Below, one piece after another: positions 23,483-32,789 of a DNA stretch of 63,702 bases (its first letter is position 1; each line of letters begins with the position of its first letter). Location of the stretch: NCBI GenBank assembly GCA_023388935.1, contig JAEWFG010000162.1, forward strand, positions 1 through 63,702. The letters are read 5' to 3'. This stretch comes from Pseudomonadota bacterium. GTDB taxonomy: Bacteria > Pseudomonadota > Alphaproteobacteria > Rhizobiales > Xanthobacteraceae. Below the pieces are notes generated by a model. The model searched no databases. It was not told the DNA's origin and saw only the letters and a list, made by a program, of their open reading frames with translations. Made by a program: the position numbers and the translations under genes.

Positions 23483-23875
23483 ATGCGCATCATCCACCTC
23501 CTCGTCATCGGTGCGCTGATCTTCGCGGCGGCCTATGTCTACCGGATCAAGATGGACTCCACGGCGCGCGTCGAGAAAGTGCTGCGGCTGCATGCGGAGA
23601 TCCGCGAGCAGCGCGATGCGATCGCCTCGCTGCGCTCCGAATGGGCCAAGCTCGATGCACCCCTGCGCCTGCAGGGACTGGCCGAGCGGCATCTGCCGCT
23701 CAAGCCGGTGAACGGCATGCAATACGACTCGCTGAAGAACCTGCCCGAGCGTCCGCCGCGGATGTTCAGGCCGGGCGAGCCCGACCCGATCGGGGCCATG
23801 CTCAACACCATCGAAGCCGCGAGCGATCCCGATACGGTGACGGGCTCCGTGTCTCAGCCCGAGGATAAGCAATGA
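23483..23875 (+). CDS. ftsL: Cell division protein FtsL
   Basis: 130 residues. Short cytoplasmic start, one membrane helix (about 4-22, LLVIGALIFAAAYVYRI), then a periplasmic coiled coil (RVEKVLRLHAEIREQRDAI) and a Pro-rich tail. FtsL bridges FtsQ and FtsB to FtsW/FtsI in the divisome. Sequence conservation is low in this family, so the assignment rests on topology and on its place between rsmH and ftsI. The stop overlaps the ftsI start (ATGA). Confidence 0.85.
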   Translation: MRIIHLLVIGALIFAAAYVYRIKMDSTARVEKVLRLHAEIREQRDAIASLRSEWAKLDAPLRLQGLAERHLPLKPVNGMQYDSLKNLPERPPRMFRPGEPDPIGAMLNTIEAASDPDTVTGSVSQPEDKQ

Positions 23876-25614
23876 GCCCGGCGAAGCCTGCAAAACCGAT
23901 CGAACCCTGGCGGCAGCGGCTGATCCGCAGCCTGCTCTACGGGCGCAATATCGATCGCGCTGCGAAGGCACGCGCGCGCGTCGGCCTTGCGATGCTCGCC
24001 TTCGCCTCGGTCTACCTCTTGATCGGCGGCCGGCTCGTGATGTTCGCGATCGGCGCCGACGCCCACAGCGCACGCCGCGCCGCGGCGCAGGACGTCGTCG
24101 CGACCGCGCGGCCCGATATCGTCGATCGCAACGGCGCGATCCTTGCGACCGACGTCAAGGCTTCGAGCCTGTTCGGCGAGCCGCGCCGCATCATCGACAA
24201 GGACGAGGCGATCGAGCTTCTGACCGCCACCGTGCCCGATCTCGATGAAGCCGAGGTGCGCGAGCGCCTGTCATCGCGCAAGGGTTTCGTCTGGCTCAAG
24301 CGCGAGATCACGCCGAAGCAGCAGCAGGACATCCACAAGCTCGGCATTCCCGGCATCGGCTTCCTGCGCGAGAACAAGCGCGTCTATCCGACCGGCAACG
24401 AGGTCGCCCACCTCATCGGTCTCGTCAACATCGACAACCAGGGCATCGCCGGCATCGAGAAGTGGCTCGACAATCAAGGGCTCGCCGATCTCCACCGCGC
24501 CGGCTTTGCCACCGACCGGCTGCAAAAGCCTGTCGAGCTGTCAGTCGATTTGCGCGTCGAGCACGCGCTGCGCGACGAGCTTCTGAAGGCCAAGGAGAAG
24601 TTCCACGCCAAGGCGGCGTCCGGCATTGTCTCCAATGTCAAGACCGGCGAGATCGTGGCGATGGTCTCCCTTCCGGATTTCGACCCCAACAACCCGAAGG
24701 AAGCGCACGACCCCGATCGCATCAACCGCCTGACCACCGGCGTCTATGAGATGGGCTCGACCTTCAAGGCGTTCACGCTGGCGATGGCGCTCGACTCCGG
24801 AAAGATCAACCTGAACTCGTCGTGGGATGCGCGCGGAAACCTGCACTATGGCAAGTTCACCATCCACGACAGCCACTCGCTCGGACGTTTCATCAACACC
24901 AAGGAAGTGTTCACCTACTCCTCCAACATCGGCGCCGCGCGGATCGCGCTCGGCCAGGGCGTCGAGGCGCACAAGGCGTTCCTGGCCAAGATGGGCCAGC
25001 TGACGCGGCTGCGCACCGAGCTACCGGAAAGCGCGGCTCCGCTGATACCACGCCGCTGGGGTGAGCTGAACACGGTCACCATCGCGTTCGGCCAGGGCAT
25101 GTCGGTGGCGCCACTCCAGGCTGTGATGGGCATCAACGCGCTGGTGAACGGTGGCTACCTGATTCCGCCGACCTTCATGAAGCGCAGCGAGTCCGAAGCG
25201 GCGGCGATGGCCAAGCGCGTGATCAAGCAGGACACCAGCGACAAGATGCGGTATCTGATGCGGCTCAATGCCGAAGTCGGTACCGCCAAGACCGCCGACA
25301 TCAAGGGCTACTACGTCGGCGGCAAGACCGGTACGTCCGAGAAGGTCATCAACGGCCGCTATGCCAAGAAGCGCGTGCTCAACTCCTTCACGGCGATCAT
25401 GCCCTGCGACGATCCGAAATATCACATCCTGATCATGCTGGACGAGCCGCAGGCGCTGCCTGAAACGCATGGTTTCATCACCTCGGGCTGGAACGCGGTG
25501 CCGACTGGCGGCAAGGTGATCGAGCGGATCGCGCCGCTTTTGGGCGTCGAGCCACGGTTTGACCTGCCGCCGTCCGACCGCCTTATTCTTGCAGCATCCA
25601 GGACAACCCAGTAA
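23872..25614 (+). CDS. ftsI: Septal peptidoglycan transpeptidase FtsI (PBP3)
   Basis: 580 residues. One membrane anchor at about 37-60, PBP dimer domain (about 70-225), then transpeptidase domain with SxxK at STFK (296-299), SSN at 350-352 and KTGT at 485-488. It crosslinks septal peptidoglycan with its partner FtsW. The start overlaps ftsL by four bases, implying coupled translation. It is a target of beta-lactams. Confidence 0.95.
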   Translation: MSPAKPAKPIEPWRQRLIRSLLYGRNIDRAAKARARVGLAMLAFASVYLLIGGRLVMFAIGADAHSARRAAAQDVVATARPDIVDRNGAILATDVKASSLFGEPRRIIDKDEAIELLTATVPDLDEAEVRERLSSRKGFVWLKREITPKQQQDIHKLGIPGIGFLRENKRVYPTGNEVAHLIGLVNIDNQGIAGIEKWLDNQGLADLHRAGFATDRLQKPVELSVDLRVEHALRDELLKAKEKFHAKAASGIVSNVKTGEIVAMVSLPDFDPNNPKEAHDPDRINRLTTGVYEMGSTFKAFTLAMALDSGKINLNSSWDARGNLHYGKFTIHDSHSLGRFINTKEVFTYSSNIGAARIALGQGVEAHKAFLAKMGQLTRLRTELPESAAPLIPRRWGELNTVTIAFGQGMSVAPLQAVMGINALVNGGYLIPPTFMKRSESEAAAMAKRVIKQDTSDKMRYLMRLNAEVGTAKTADIKGYYVGGKTGTSEKVINGRYAKKRVLNSFTAIMPCDDPKYHILIMLDEPQALPETHGFITSGWNAVPTGGKVIERIAPLLGVEPRFDLPPSDRLILAASRTTQ

Positions 25615-25698
25615 TCAACCGGGTAGGCCGTTGCCGCCGCTGAGTCGGGGTTTGTCCGAAGATTCGGCTTTCCGGCACGGCATGTCGACTGGAAGACC

Positions 25699-27156
25699 AT
25701 GAAGCTGCGCGAACTGCTAGGCAATGATGCCGCAATCGAGCCCGCGGTCGCGGCGCTCGAGGTGACGGGGCTCGCGCTCGACAGCCGCATGGTCAAGCCG
25801 GGCGATCTCTTCTTCGCGCTCGCGGGCAGCAAGACCGATGGCGCGCGCTTCATCGACGCCGCGATTGCCGCCGGCGCGGTTGCGGTCGCCGGCGATCATG
25901 CGCCGGCGGGCAGCGAGGTGCCGTTTATCACCGCGGCCAATCCGCGCCGCGCGCTGGCGCTGGCTGCGGCAAGATTCTTTCCCGCGCAGCCGGCGACCAT
26001 CGCGGCTGTGACCGGCACCAGCGGCAAGACCTCGGTGGCCGCGTTCACGCGCCAGATCTGGGAGCGGCTGGGCCATGCTTCCGCCAGCATCGGAACCATC
26101 GGCCTCGTCTCGCCGAAGCGCACCGTCTACGGCTCATTGACGACGCCAGATCCGATCGCGCTGCACCGGCAGCTCGATGAGATCGCGCGCGAGGGCGTTA
26201 CGCATCTCGCCTTCGAGGCATCCTCGCACGGGCTCGACCAATACCGTCTCGATGGCGTGCGTGTCTCCGCCGGCGGCTTCACCAATCTGTCGCGCGACCA
26301 CATGGACTACCATCCGACCGTCGCGCATTATCTTGCGGCAAAGCTCCGCCTGTTCCGCGAGCTGGTCCCGCCGGGCGGCGCGGCCGTGATCTCGGCCGAT
26401 CATGATTGCTCGGCGGAAGCGATCGACGCGGCGACATCGCGCGGCCTGCGCGTGATGGCGGTCGGCCGCAATGGCGACGGGGCAGGCGAGGGCATTCGTC
26501 TCGCCGATGCCGTGGTCGAAGGGTTTTCCCAAGTGCTCGCGATCGAGCATCGCGGCAAGCGCCATGCGGTCCGGCTGCCGCTGGTCGGCGAATTCCAGAT
26601 CGAGAACGCGCTGGTGTCGGCCGGTCTCGCGATCGGCACCGGCAGCGACGCCGCAAATGTGCTCGCGAGCCTCGAACATCTCGAAGGCGCCAAGGGCCGG
26701 CTCGAACGCGTCGGCCAGCGCAACGGCGCGCCGATCTTCGTCGACTACGCACACAAGCCCGATGCGCTGGCGAAGGCGCTGCAGGCGCTGCGGCCGTACG
26801 CGAAGCGCAGGCTGGTCGTCGTGTTCGGCGCCGGCGGCGATCGCGATGCCGGCAAGCGTCCGATCATGGGCGAGATCGCGGCGGAGAATGCCGACGGCGT
26901 CATCATCACCGACGACAATCCGCGCAGCGAGAAGCCGGAAGCCATCCGCGCCGCGATCCTCGCCACCGCCAGGGGCGCGCGGGAGATCGGCGACCGTGCC
27001 GCCGCGATCCGCGCCGCGATCGAGGAATTGGAAGATGGCGATGCGCTGCTCATCGCCGGCAAGGGGCACGAAACCGGACAGATCGTCGGCAGTCAGGTGC
27101 TGCCGTTCAGTGATCACGAGGCGGTCGCCGCCGCACTAGCGTCGAGGGTTGCATGA
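25699..27156 (+). CDS. murE: UDP-MurNAc-tripeptide synthetase, meso-DAP-adding
   Basis: 485 residues. ATP-binding loop GTSGKTS (106-112), central-domain SSHGLDQYR, and the amino-acid specificity motif DNPR (406-409), which selects meso-diaminopimelate rather than lysine. It adds the third residue to UDP-MurNAc-L-Ala-D-Glu. The stop overlaps murF (ATGA). Confidence 0.96.
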   Translation: MKLRELLGNDAAIEPAVAALEVTGLALDSRMVKPGDLFFALAGSKTDGARFIDAAIAAGAVAVAGDHAPAGSEVPFITAANPRRALALAAARFFPAQPATIAAVTGTSGKTSVAAFTRQIWERLGHASASIGTIGLVSPKRTVYGSLTTPDPIALHRQLDEIAREGVTHLAFEASSHGLDQYRLDGVRVSAGGFTNLSRDHMDYHPTVAHYLAAKLRLFRELVPPGGAAVISADHDCSAEAIDAATSRGLRVMAVGRNGDGAGEGIRLADAVVEGFSQVLAIEHRGKRHAVRLPLVGEFQIENALVSAGLAIGTGSDAANVLASLEHLEGAKGRLERVGQRNGAPIFVDYAHKPDALAKALQALRPYAKRRLVVVFGAGGDRDAGKRPIMGEIAAENADGVIITDDNPRSEKPEAIRAAILATARGAREIGDRAAAIRAAIEELEDGDALLIAGKGHETGQIVGSQVLPFSDHEAVAAALASRVA

Positions 27157-28532
27157 GCGCGCCAATATGGACGGTTGCCGAAGTGGCGCGTGCGCTGGGC
27201 GCTGCCCGATCATTCCCGGACACACCGATCGATTTCGTCACCCAGGATAGCCGGCTGGTGAAACCAGGCAGCCTGTTCGTCGCGCTGAGCGGCACGCCGA
27301 GCGGCGGCTTCATCTCGGCCTTCGCCAGCGCGCGTGACGGCTGGGAGTTTGCGGACAAGGCGGAAGCTTTGGGTGCGGTCGCGATGATCGTGCCGCACGA
27401 GATCGCGGGCATCCGCATCCCGCAGATCGTTGTGAAGGACACGCTGATCGACGGCCTCTGGGGCCTCGCGCGCGCCGCGCGCGCTCGCTTCAACGGGCCT
27501 GTGATCGGACTCACCGGCAGTGCCGGAAAGACCAGCACCAAGGAATTTCTGGCCGCCTATCCGGATGCCTATGCGAGTCCGTCGAGCTTCAACAATTTCT
27601 GGGGCGTGCCGCTGACGCTGTGCAACGCGCGGCCCGATGCGAGCCTCTGGGTCGTCGAAATGGGCATGAACCAGGCCGGCGAGATCGCACGACTCAGCGA
27701 GCTGACGCGGCCGACCGTTGCGCTCGTCGTCAACGTCCAGCCGGTGCATCTGGAAAAACTCGGCTCGCTCGAAGCGATCCGGCGCGAGAAGGTGTCGATC
27801 GCGCTCGGCCTGCCGGAGGACGGTGTGCTGGTGCTGCCGGCCGGGATCAAGGCGCCCGACTGGAAGGGCAAGGTCGTGCGCTTCGGCGAGCATGCCGAGG
27901 TGCACGAGGTCAAGCACGCGCCGCATGGCGAGAGCTGGCAGGTCGTGGCGGCGCTCGGCAAGAAGGAGATCGCGTTCAGCCTGACGCCGGGCGCGCCGCA
28001 CCGGGTCCAGAATGCGCTCGCCGCCCTCGCTTCGATTCGCGCAGCGAACCTCGATGCGGCGACGCTCGCGATCAAGCTCGACCGGGTCGGCATCATGACC
28101 GGCCGCGGCGTCGAGCAGGCGGCCGGCGGCGTCGCCGTGATCGACGACAGTTTCAATGGCAATCCGGCCAGTGTGGCTGCCGCGCTGCAAAGCCTCCAGG
28201 CGCGCCACGTGACCGGTGGCCGCCGCATTGCGGTGCTTGGCGACATGCTGGAACTGGGCGATGACGCACCAAGCTACCATACCGGCCTCGCCAAGCATCT
28301 CGAAGGCATCGATGCCGTCTACTGCGTCGGGCCCCTGATGCGCCACCTCTATGACGTGCTGCCGGCCGGCAAGGGCCTCGGCTGGCACGACGATCCCGCC
28401 ACGCTGAAGCCGGACGAGGTCGCAAATCTGCTGAAGGCAGGCGATGTCGTGGTTGTCAAGGGCAGCAAGAAGATGTTCTGGGTCAACAAGTTTGTGCCGG
28501 GCCTAGTGGCCGCCTTGCAGGCAAAGGCGTAA
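27153..28532 (+). CDS. murF: UDP-MurNAc-tripeptide--D-Ala-D-Ala ligase
   Basis: 459 residues. Mur-ligase ATP loop GLTGSAGKTSTKEFL (about 116-130), SFNNFWGVPLTL and the central EMGMNQAGEI motif; C-terminal DDSFNGNPASV loop. It adds the D-Ala-D-Ala dipeptide made by the ligase encoded later in the cluster. Overlaps murE by four bases. A 180-base spacer separates it from mraY; this spacer holds direct GCCAAGGTCGAGG-like repeats (28645-28680) of no clear meaning. Confidence 0.95.
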   Translation: MSAPIWTVAEVARALGAARSFPDTPIDFVTQDSRLVKPGSLFVALSGTPSGGFISAFASARDGWEFADKAEALGAVAMIVPHEIAGIRIPQIVVKDTLIDGLWGLARAARARFNGPVIGLTGSAGKTSTKEFLAAYPDAYASPSSFNNFWGVPLTLCNARPDASLWVVEMGMNQAGEIARLSELTRPTVALVVNVQPVHLEKLGSLEAIRREKVSIALGLPEDGVLVLPAGIKAPDWKGKVVRFGEHAEVHEVKHAPHGESWQVVAALGKKEIAFSLTPGAPHRVQNALAALASIRAANLDAATLAIKLDRVGIMTGRGVEQAAGGVAVIDDSFNGNPASVAAALQSLQARHVTGGRRIAVLGDMLELGDDAPSYHTGLAKHLEGIDAVYCVGPLMRHLYDVLPAGKGLGWHDDPATLKPDEVANLLKAGDVVVVKGSKKMFWVNKFVPGLVAALQAKA

Positions 28533-28712
28533 ACTGCTTGGAAGGCGCTGTTCCCGAATCCCACCCTTTGCGGCGCGAAGCCGGCCGGTTTCATAGAGGT
28601 CGCCCGACCCCGTGATGAAGACCAGCGAATGCGCGTGAGGCACGTCGAGGCCAAGGTCGAGGCCAAGATCGAGACCAAGGCTGCGTGCGAAAGGCGCCAT
28701 AGGACCGTCTGA

Positions 28713-29816
28713 ATGTTTTACTGGCTGATCGACCTCTCCAACACATTTCCGGGTTTCGGTGCAGTTCGTACCGTTCTGAACGTCTTCCGCTACATCACAT
28801 TCCGCACCGGCGGCGCCGTCGTCACCGGCGCGCTGTTCGTGTTTCTGTTCGGGCCCTGGATCATCGATCATTTGCGTATCCGCCAGGGCAAGGGCCAGCC
28901 GATCCGGACCGACGGTCCGCAATCGCATCTTGCCAAGAAAGGCACGCCCACCATGGGCGGTCTGATGATCCTGTCCGGCCTCACGGTCGGCACCGTGCTG
29001 TGGGCCAATCCGCTCAACCCTTACGTCTGGATCGTGCTTGCGGTGACACTCGGCTTTGGCTTCGTCGGGTTCTATGACGACTACCTCAAGGTGACCAAGC
29101 AGACCACGAGCGGGTTCGGTGGCAAGCTTCGCCTGCTGATCGAGGCGGCCATCGCGCTGGTCGCCTGTTACGCGCTGGTGCGGCTGAACCGCGATCCCGC
29201 GTCGACCGCGCTGACGATTCCTTTCCTCAAGGACACGGTGCTGCATTTCGGCTGGTTCTTCATCGTCTTCGGCGCCTTCGTCATCGTCGGCGCCGGCAAT
29301 GCGGTGAACCTCACCGACGGTCTTGATGGCCTCGCCATCGTGCCTGTGATGATCGCGACCGCGAGCTTCGCGATGATCGCCTATCTCGCCGGCAATGCTG
29401 TCTTCGCCGACTATCTCCAGATCAAATATGTCGCCGGCACCGGCGAGCTCGCGGTGCTCTGCGGCGCGCTGCTGGGCGCCGGCCTCGGCTTCCTCTGGTT
29501 CAACGCGCCGCCGGCCTCGATCTTCATGGGCGACACCGGCTCGCTCGCGCTCGGCGGCATGTTAGGTGCGATCGCGGTCGCGGTGAAGCACGAGATCGTG
29601 CTCGCGGTGATCGGCGGCCTGTTCGTACTGGAGGCGGTCTCCGTCATCGTGCAGGTGGTATCGTTCAAGCTCACGGGAAAACGCATCTTCCGCATGGCGC
29701 CGATCCATCACCATTTCGAGCAGCTCGGCTGGACCGAGCCGCAGATCGTGATCCGCTTCTGGATCATCTCGGTGATGCTGGCGCTCGCCGGCCTGTCCAC
29801 GCTGAAGCTGCGGTGA
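28713..29816 (+). CDS. mraY: Phospho-MurNAc-pentapeptide translocase
   Basis: 367 residues, ten membrane segments. Family motifs: KKGTPTMGGLMIL, GFVGFYDDYLKV (catalytic Asp pair), NAVNLTDGLDGLAI and the C-terminal MAPIHHHFEQLGW His cluster. It transfers phospho-MurNAc-pentapeptide to undecaprenyl phosphate to make lipid I in the inner membrane. Ten bases before murD. Confidence 0.97.
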   Translation: MFYWLIDLSNTFPGFGAVRTVLNVFRYITFRTGGAVVTGALFVFLFGPWIIDHLRIRQGKGQPIRTDGPQSHLAKKGTPTMGGLMILSGLTVGTVLWANPLNPYVWIVLAVTLGFGFVGFYDDYLKVTKQTTSGFGGKLRLLIEAAIALVACYALVRLNRDPASTALTIPFLKDTVLHFGWFFIVFGAFVIVGAGNAVNLTDGLDGLAIVPVMIATASFAMIAYLAGNAVFADYLQIKYVAGTGELAVLCGALLGAGLGFLWFNAPPASIFMGDTGSLALGGMLGAIAVAVKHEIVLAVIGGLFVLEAVSVIVQVVSFKLTGKRIFRMAPIHHHFEQLGWTEPQIVIRFWIISVMLALAGLSTLKLR

Positions 29817-29826
29817 CGGTCACGCC

Positions 29827-31227
29827 ATGATCCCGGTCACCTCCTTCGCCGGCAAGACGGTCGCGGTGTTCGGTCTCGGCGGCTCGGGGCTCGCCTCCTG
29901 CCACGCCTTGAAGGCGGGCGGCGCCGAGGTCATCGCCGCCGACGACAATGCCGACAACGTCGCCAAGGCGGCGCAGGCGGGCTTCATCACCGCAGATCTG
30001 CGCAGCATCTCCTGGGCGAATTTCGCGGCCCTAGTGCTCGCCCCCGGCGTGCCGCTGACTCATCCGGTGCCGCACTGGAGCGTGCTGAAGGCGCAAGAGG
30101 CCGGCGTCGAGGTGATCGGCGACATCGAGCTGTTCTGCCGCGAGCGGCGGCGGCACGCACCGAACGCACCGTTCGTCGCGATCACCGGCACCAACGGCAA
30201 GTCGACCACGACGGCGCTGATCGCGCATCTCACCAAAGTCGCCGGCTACGACACCCAGATGGGCGGCAATATCGGCACCGCGATCCTGTCGCTGGAGCCG
30301 CCGCGCATGGGGCGCGTCCACGTCATCGAAATGTCGTCCTACCAGATCGATCTCACGCCCTCGCTCGATCCCTCCGTCGGCATCCTGCTCAATATCAGCG
30401 AGGATCATATCGACCGTCACGGCACGATCGAGCACTACGCGGCAGTGAAGGAGCGCCTCGTCGCCGGTGTGCAGGCAGGCGGCACCGCGATCGTCGGCGT
30501 CGATGACGGCTGGTGCCGTAACATCGCCGACCGTCTCGACCGCGCCGGCAGGAAGGTCGAGCGCATCTCGGTCCGGAATCCGCTGGCGAGCGGCATCTAT
30601 GTCGAGCACGGCATTATCCTGCGCGCCTCGGGCGGCGCCCGCAGCGAGGTCGCCATGCTCGGCGGCATCGGTTCGCTGCGCGGCCAGCACAACGCGCAGA
30701 ACGCGGCCTGCGCAGCGGCCACCGCGCTCGCGATGGGCATCGGCCAGGATGTCCTGCAGAACGGCCTGCGCAGCTTTCCGGGCCTCGCGCACCGCATGGA
30801 GCAGGTCGGCCGCTGCGGCAACGTGCTGTTCGTCAACGACTCCAAGGGGACGAACGCCGACGCCACCGCGCATGCGCTGTCGTCCTTCGCCGACATTTTC
30901 TGGATCGCCGGCGGCAAGCCGAAGGCGGGTGGCATCGCCGGTTTGACCGGTTTCTTCCCGCGCATCCGCAAGGCCTATCTGATCGGCGAGGCCGCGCAGG
31001 AGTTTTCCGGCACGCTCGGCAGCGACGTCCCGCACGAGATCAGCCAGACCCTCGACGTCGCCGTCGAGCACGCCGCGCGCGACGCGGAGGCGTCAGGTCT
31101 TGCGGATGCGGTCGTGCTGCTGTCGCCGGCTTGCGCCTCGTTCGACCAATACCGCAACTTCGAAATCCGCGGCGCCGCGTTTCGCGATCTGGCGCAGGCG
31201 CTGCCGGGTGTGAAGCCGGTGGTGTGA
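29827..31227 (+). CDS. murD: UDP-MurNAc-L-Ala--D-Glu ligase
   Basis: 466 residues. N-terminal Rossmann segment VAVFGLGGSGLASCHAL, ATP loop AITGTNGKSTTTAL (about 118-131), EMSSYQIDLT, and C-terminal NDSKGTNADATAHAL. It adds D-glutamate to UDP-MurNAc-L-Ala. Its end is followed by a 150-base hairpin repeat before ftsW. Confidence 0.96.
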   Translation: MIPVTSFAGKTVAVFGLGGSGLASCHALKAGGAEVIAADDNADNVAKAAQAGFITADLRSISWANFAALVLAPGVPLTHPVPHWSVLKAQEAGVEVIGDIELFCRERRRHAPNAPFVAITGTNGKSTTTALIAHLTKVAGYDTQMGGNIGTAILSLEPPRMGRVHVIEMSSYQIDLTPSLDPSVGILLNISEDHIDRHGTIEHYAAVKERLVAGVQAGGTAIVGVDDGWCRNIADRLDRAGRKVERISVRNPLASGIYVEHGIILRASGGARSEVAMLGGIGSLRGQHNAQNAACAAATALAMGIGQDVLQNGLRSFPGLAHRMEQVGRCGNVLFVNDSKGTNADATAHALSSFADIFWIAGGKPKAGGIAGLTGFFPRIRKAYLIGEAAQEFSGTLGSDVPHEISQTLDVAVEHAARDAEASGLADAVVLLSPACASFDQYRNFEIRGAAFRDLAQALPGVKPVV

Positions 31228-31236
31228 TGGGTTTCA

Positions 31237-31386
31237 TGTCCCGGACGCGGTGCGGCACGAAGTGACGCTCCGCAGAGCCGGGACCCAGGAAGCCGCAGTG
31301 GGCCCCGGCTCTGCAGTGCACCGCCATAGCGTGTCGAAGACGCGCGTAAACGCGCTTTTGGCGCTGCGCTGCGTCCGGGGCACGAG
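31237..31386. repeat. Dispersed element family 4, inside the dcw cluster
   Basis: TGTCCCGGACGCGGTGCGGC... on the left and ...GCTGCGCTGCGTCCGGGGCACGAG on the right, with an inner GGGCCCCGGCTCTGC segment. A close copy is at 61620-61735 and a minimal one at 46307-46341. The outer arms pair (GTCCCGGACGC with GCGTCCGGGGC). It sits between murD and ftsW. Confidence 0.85.
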
Positions 31387-31474
31387 ACTCTCCACAACTT
31401 GATCAATCCCATTAACTCCCCGGTAACCAACCTCGGCGACCAATGGGCGGACCTCTGTCCGAAAGCGGCCGCCC

Positions 31475-32626
31475 ATGCTCTCCCGTGAAGAACGCACCCC
31501 CTTTTCCGAATGGTGGTGGACCGTCGACAAGCCGCTGATGGGCGCCATTTTGGCACTGATGCTGACCGGCGTGATCCTGTCGCTGGCGGCGAGCCCGCCG
31601 GTTGCGACCCGCATCGGGCTCGATCCCTTCCATTTCTTCAGCCGCCACGTGATGTTCCTGGGGCCGTCCTGCATGGTGCTGCTCGGTGTGTCCTTCCTGT
31701 CGCCGCGGTCGATTCGCCGAAGCGCGTTGATCATCTTCGCGATCAGCATCATCCTGATCGTGGTGACGCTTGCGATCGGCCCCGAGGTGAAGGGCTCGCG
31801 GCGCTGGATCACGCTGCTCGGCGTCAACATCCAGGCGAGCGAAATCGCAAAACCCTCGTTCGTCGTCATCGCCGCATGGCTGTTCGCGGAATCGACCAAG
31901 CGCCCGGAGATGCCGGCAACCTCGATGGCGCTGGCGCTGCTGCTGATGCTGGTCGCGCTGCTCGTGATGGAGCCTGACTTCGGTCAGACCATGCTGATCC
32001 TGATGGTGTGGGGCTCACTGTTCTTCATCGCGGGCATGCGGATGATCTGGGTGTTCGGGCTTGCGGGCGCCGCCGCGGCCGGCCTGTTCAGCGCCTATCT
32101 GTTCGTTCCGCACGTTGCCGGCCGCATCAAGCGCTTCATGAACCCGGCCTCCGGCGATACCTTCCAGGTCGATACCGCGATGGAAGCCTTCTCCAATGGC
32201 GGCTGGTTCGGACTCGGGCCGGGCGAGGGCATCGCCAAGCGCAGCCTGCCGGACAGCCACACCGATTTCGTGTTCGCGGTCGCCGCCGAAGAGTTCGGCA
32301 TCATCCTGTGTCTTGCGATGCTGGCGCTGTTCGCCTTCGTCGTGATCCGCACGCTGTCGCGCGCCTATGCCAATGAGGACATGTTCTCGCGCTTTGCGGC
32401 CTCCGGACTTGCGATCCTGTTCGGCGTGCAGGCGGCGATCAACATGTCGGTCAACCTCCAGCTCATTCCCGCCAAGGGCATGACGCTGCCCTTCATCTCC
32501 TATGGCGGCTCCTCGATCGTGTCGCTGGCCTATGGCGTCGGCATGATGCTGGCCCTGACGCGGCTGCGCCCGCGCACCGAGGTCGAGGCGAGCGGTCACG
32601 CCGAAGCGATGCGCAGCTACGCGTGA
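31475..32626 (+). CDS. ftsW: Septal peptidoglycan glycosyltransferase FtsW
   Basis: 383 residues with ten membrane segments, SEDS family. Conserved segments include GSRRWITLLGVNIQASEIAKPS, MEPDFGQTML with the catalytic Asp, and the large loop GPGEGIAKRSLPDSHTDFVF followed by NLQLIPAKGMTLPFISYGGSS. It polymerises lipid II at the septum together with FtsI. It is flanked on both sides by repeat hairpins. Confidence 0.95.
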   Translation: MLSREERTPFSEWWWTVDKPLMGAILALMLTGVILSLAASPPVATRIGLDPFHFFSRHVMFLGPSCMVLLGVSFLSPRSIRRSALIIFAISIILIVVTLAIGPEVKGSRRWITLLGVNIQASEIAKPSFVVIAAWLFAESTKRPEMPATSMALALLLMLVALLVMEPDFGQTMLILMVWGSLFFIAGMRMIWVFGLAGAAAAGLFSAYLFVPHVAGRIKRFMNPASGDTFQVDTAMEAFSNGGWFGLGPGEGIAKRSLPDSHTDFVFAVAAEEFGIILCLAMLALFAFVVIRTLSRAYANEDMFSRFAASGLAILFGVQAAINMSVNLQLIPAKGMTLPFISYGGSSIVSLAYGVGMMLALTRLRPRTEVEASGHAEAMRSYA

Positions 32627-32627
32627 T

Positions 32628-32763
32628 CCTCACCCTGAGGAGCCGCGCTCGCGCGGCGTCTCGAAGGGCGAGGCCACCGGCCGGGCCTTCATCCTTCGAG
32701 ACGCGCGTTCCGCGCTCCTCAGGATGAGGAGCTGACGAGCCGCTCGCTTCGCTCGCAATGACG
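32628..32763. repeat. Dispersed family 3 element plus family 1 fragment
   Basis: CCTCACCCTGAGGAGCCGCG...TCTCGAAGG (32628-32668) is mirrored by CATCCTTCGAGACGC...CCTCAGGATGAGG (32690-32729). It is directly followed by half of the family 1 element (CGCTTCGCTCGCAATGACG, to 32763). It fills nearly all of the ftsW-murG spacer. Confidence 0.85.
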
Positions 32764-32789
32764 GCGGAGGGCCTGTAAAAGGGACACCC

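Noticed and set aside
28533..28712. Repeated GGCCAAG(G/A)TCGAG(G/A)CCAAG motifs before mraY considered as a repeat array
   Set aside because: Only about three imperfect units in 40 bases; too short and irregular for a CRISPR or iteron array.
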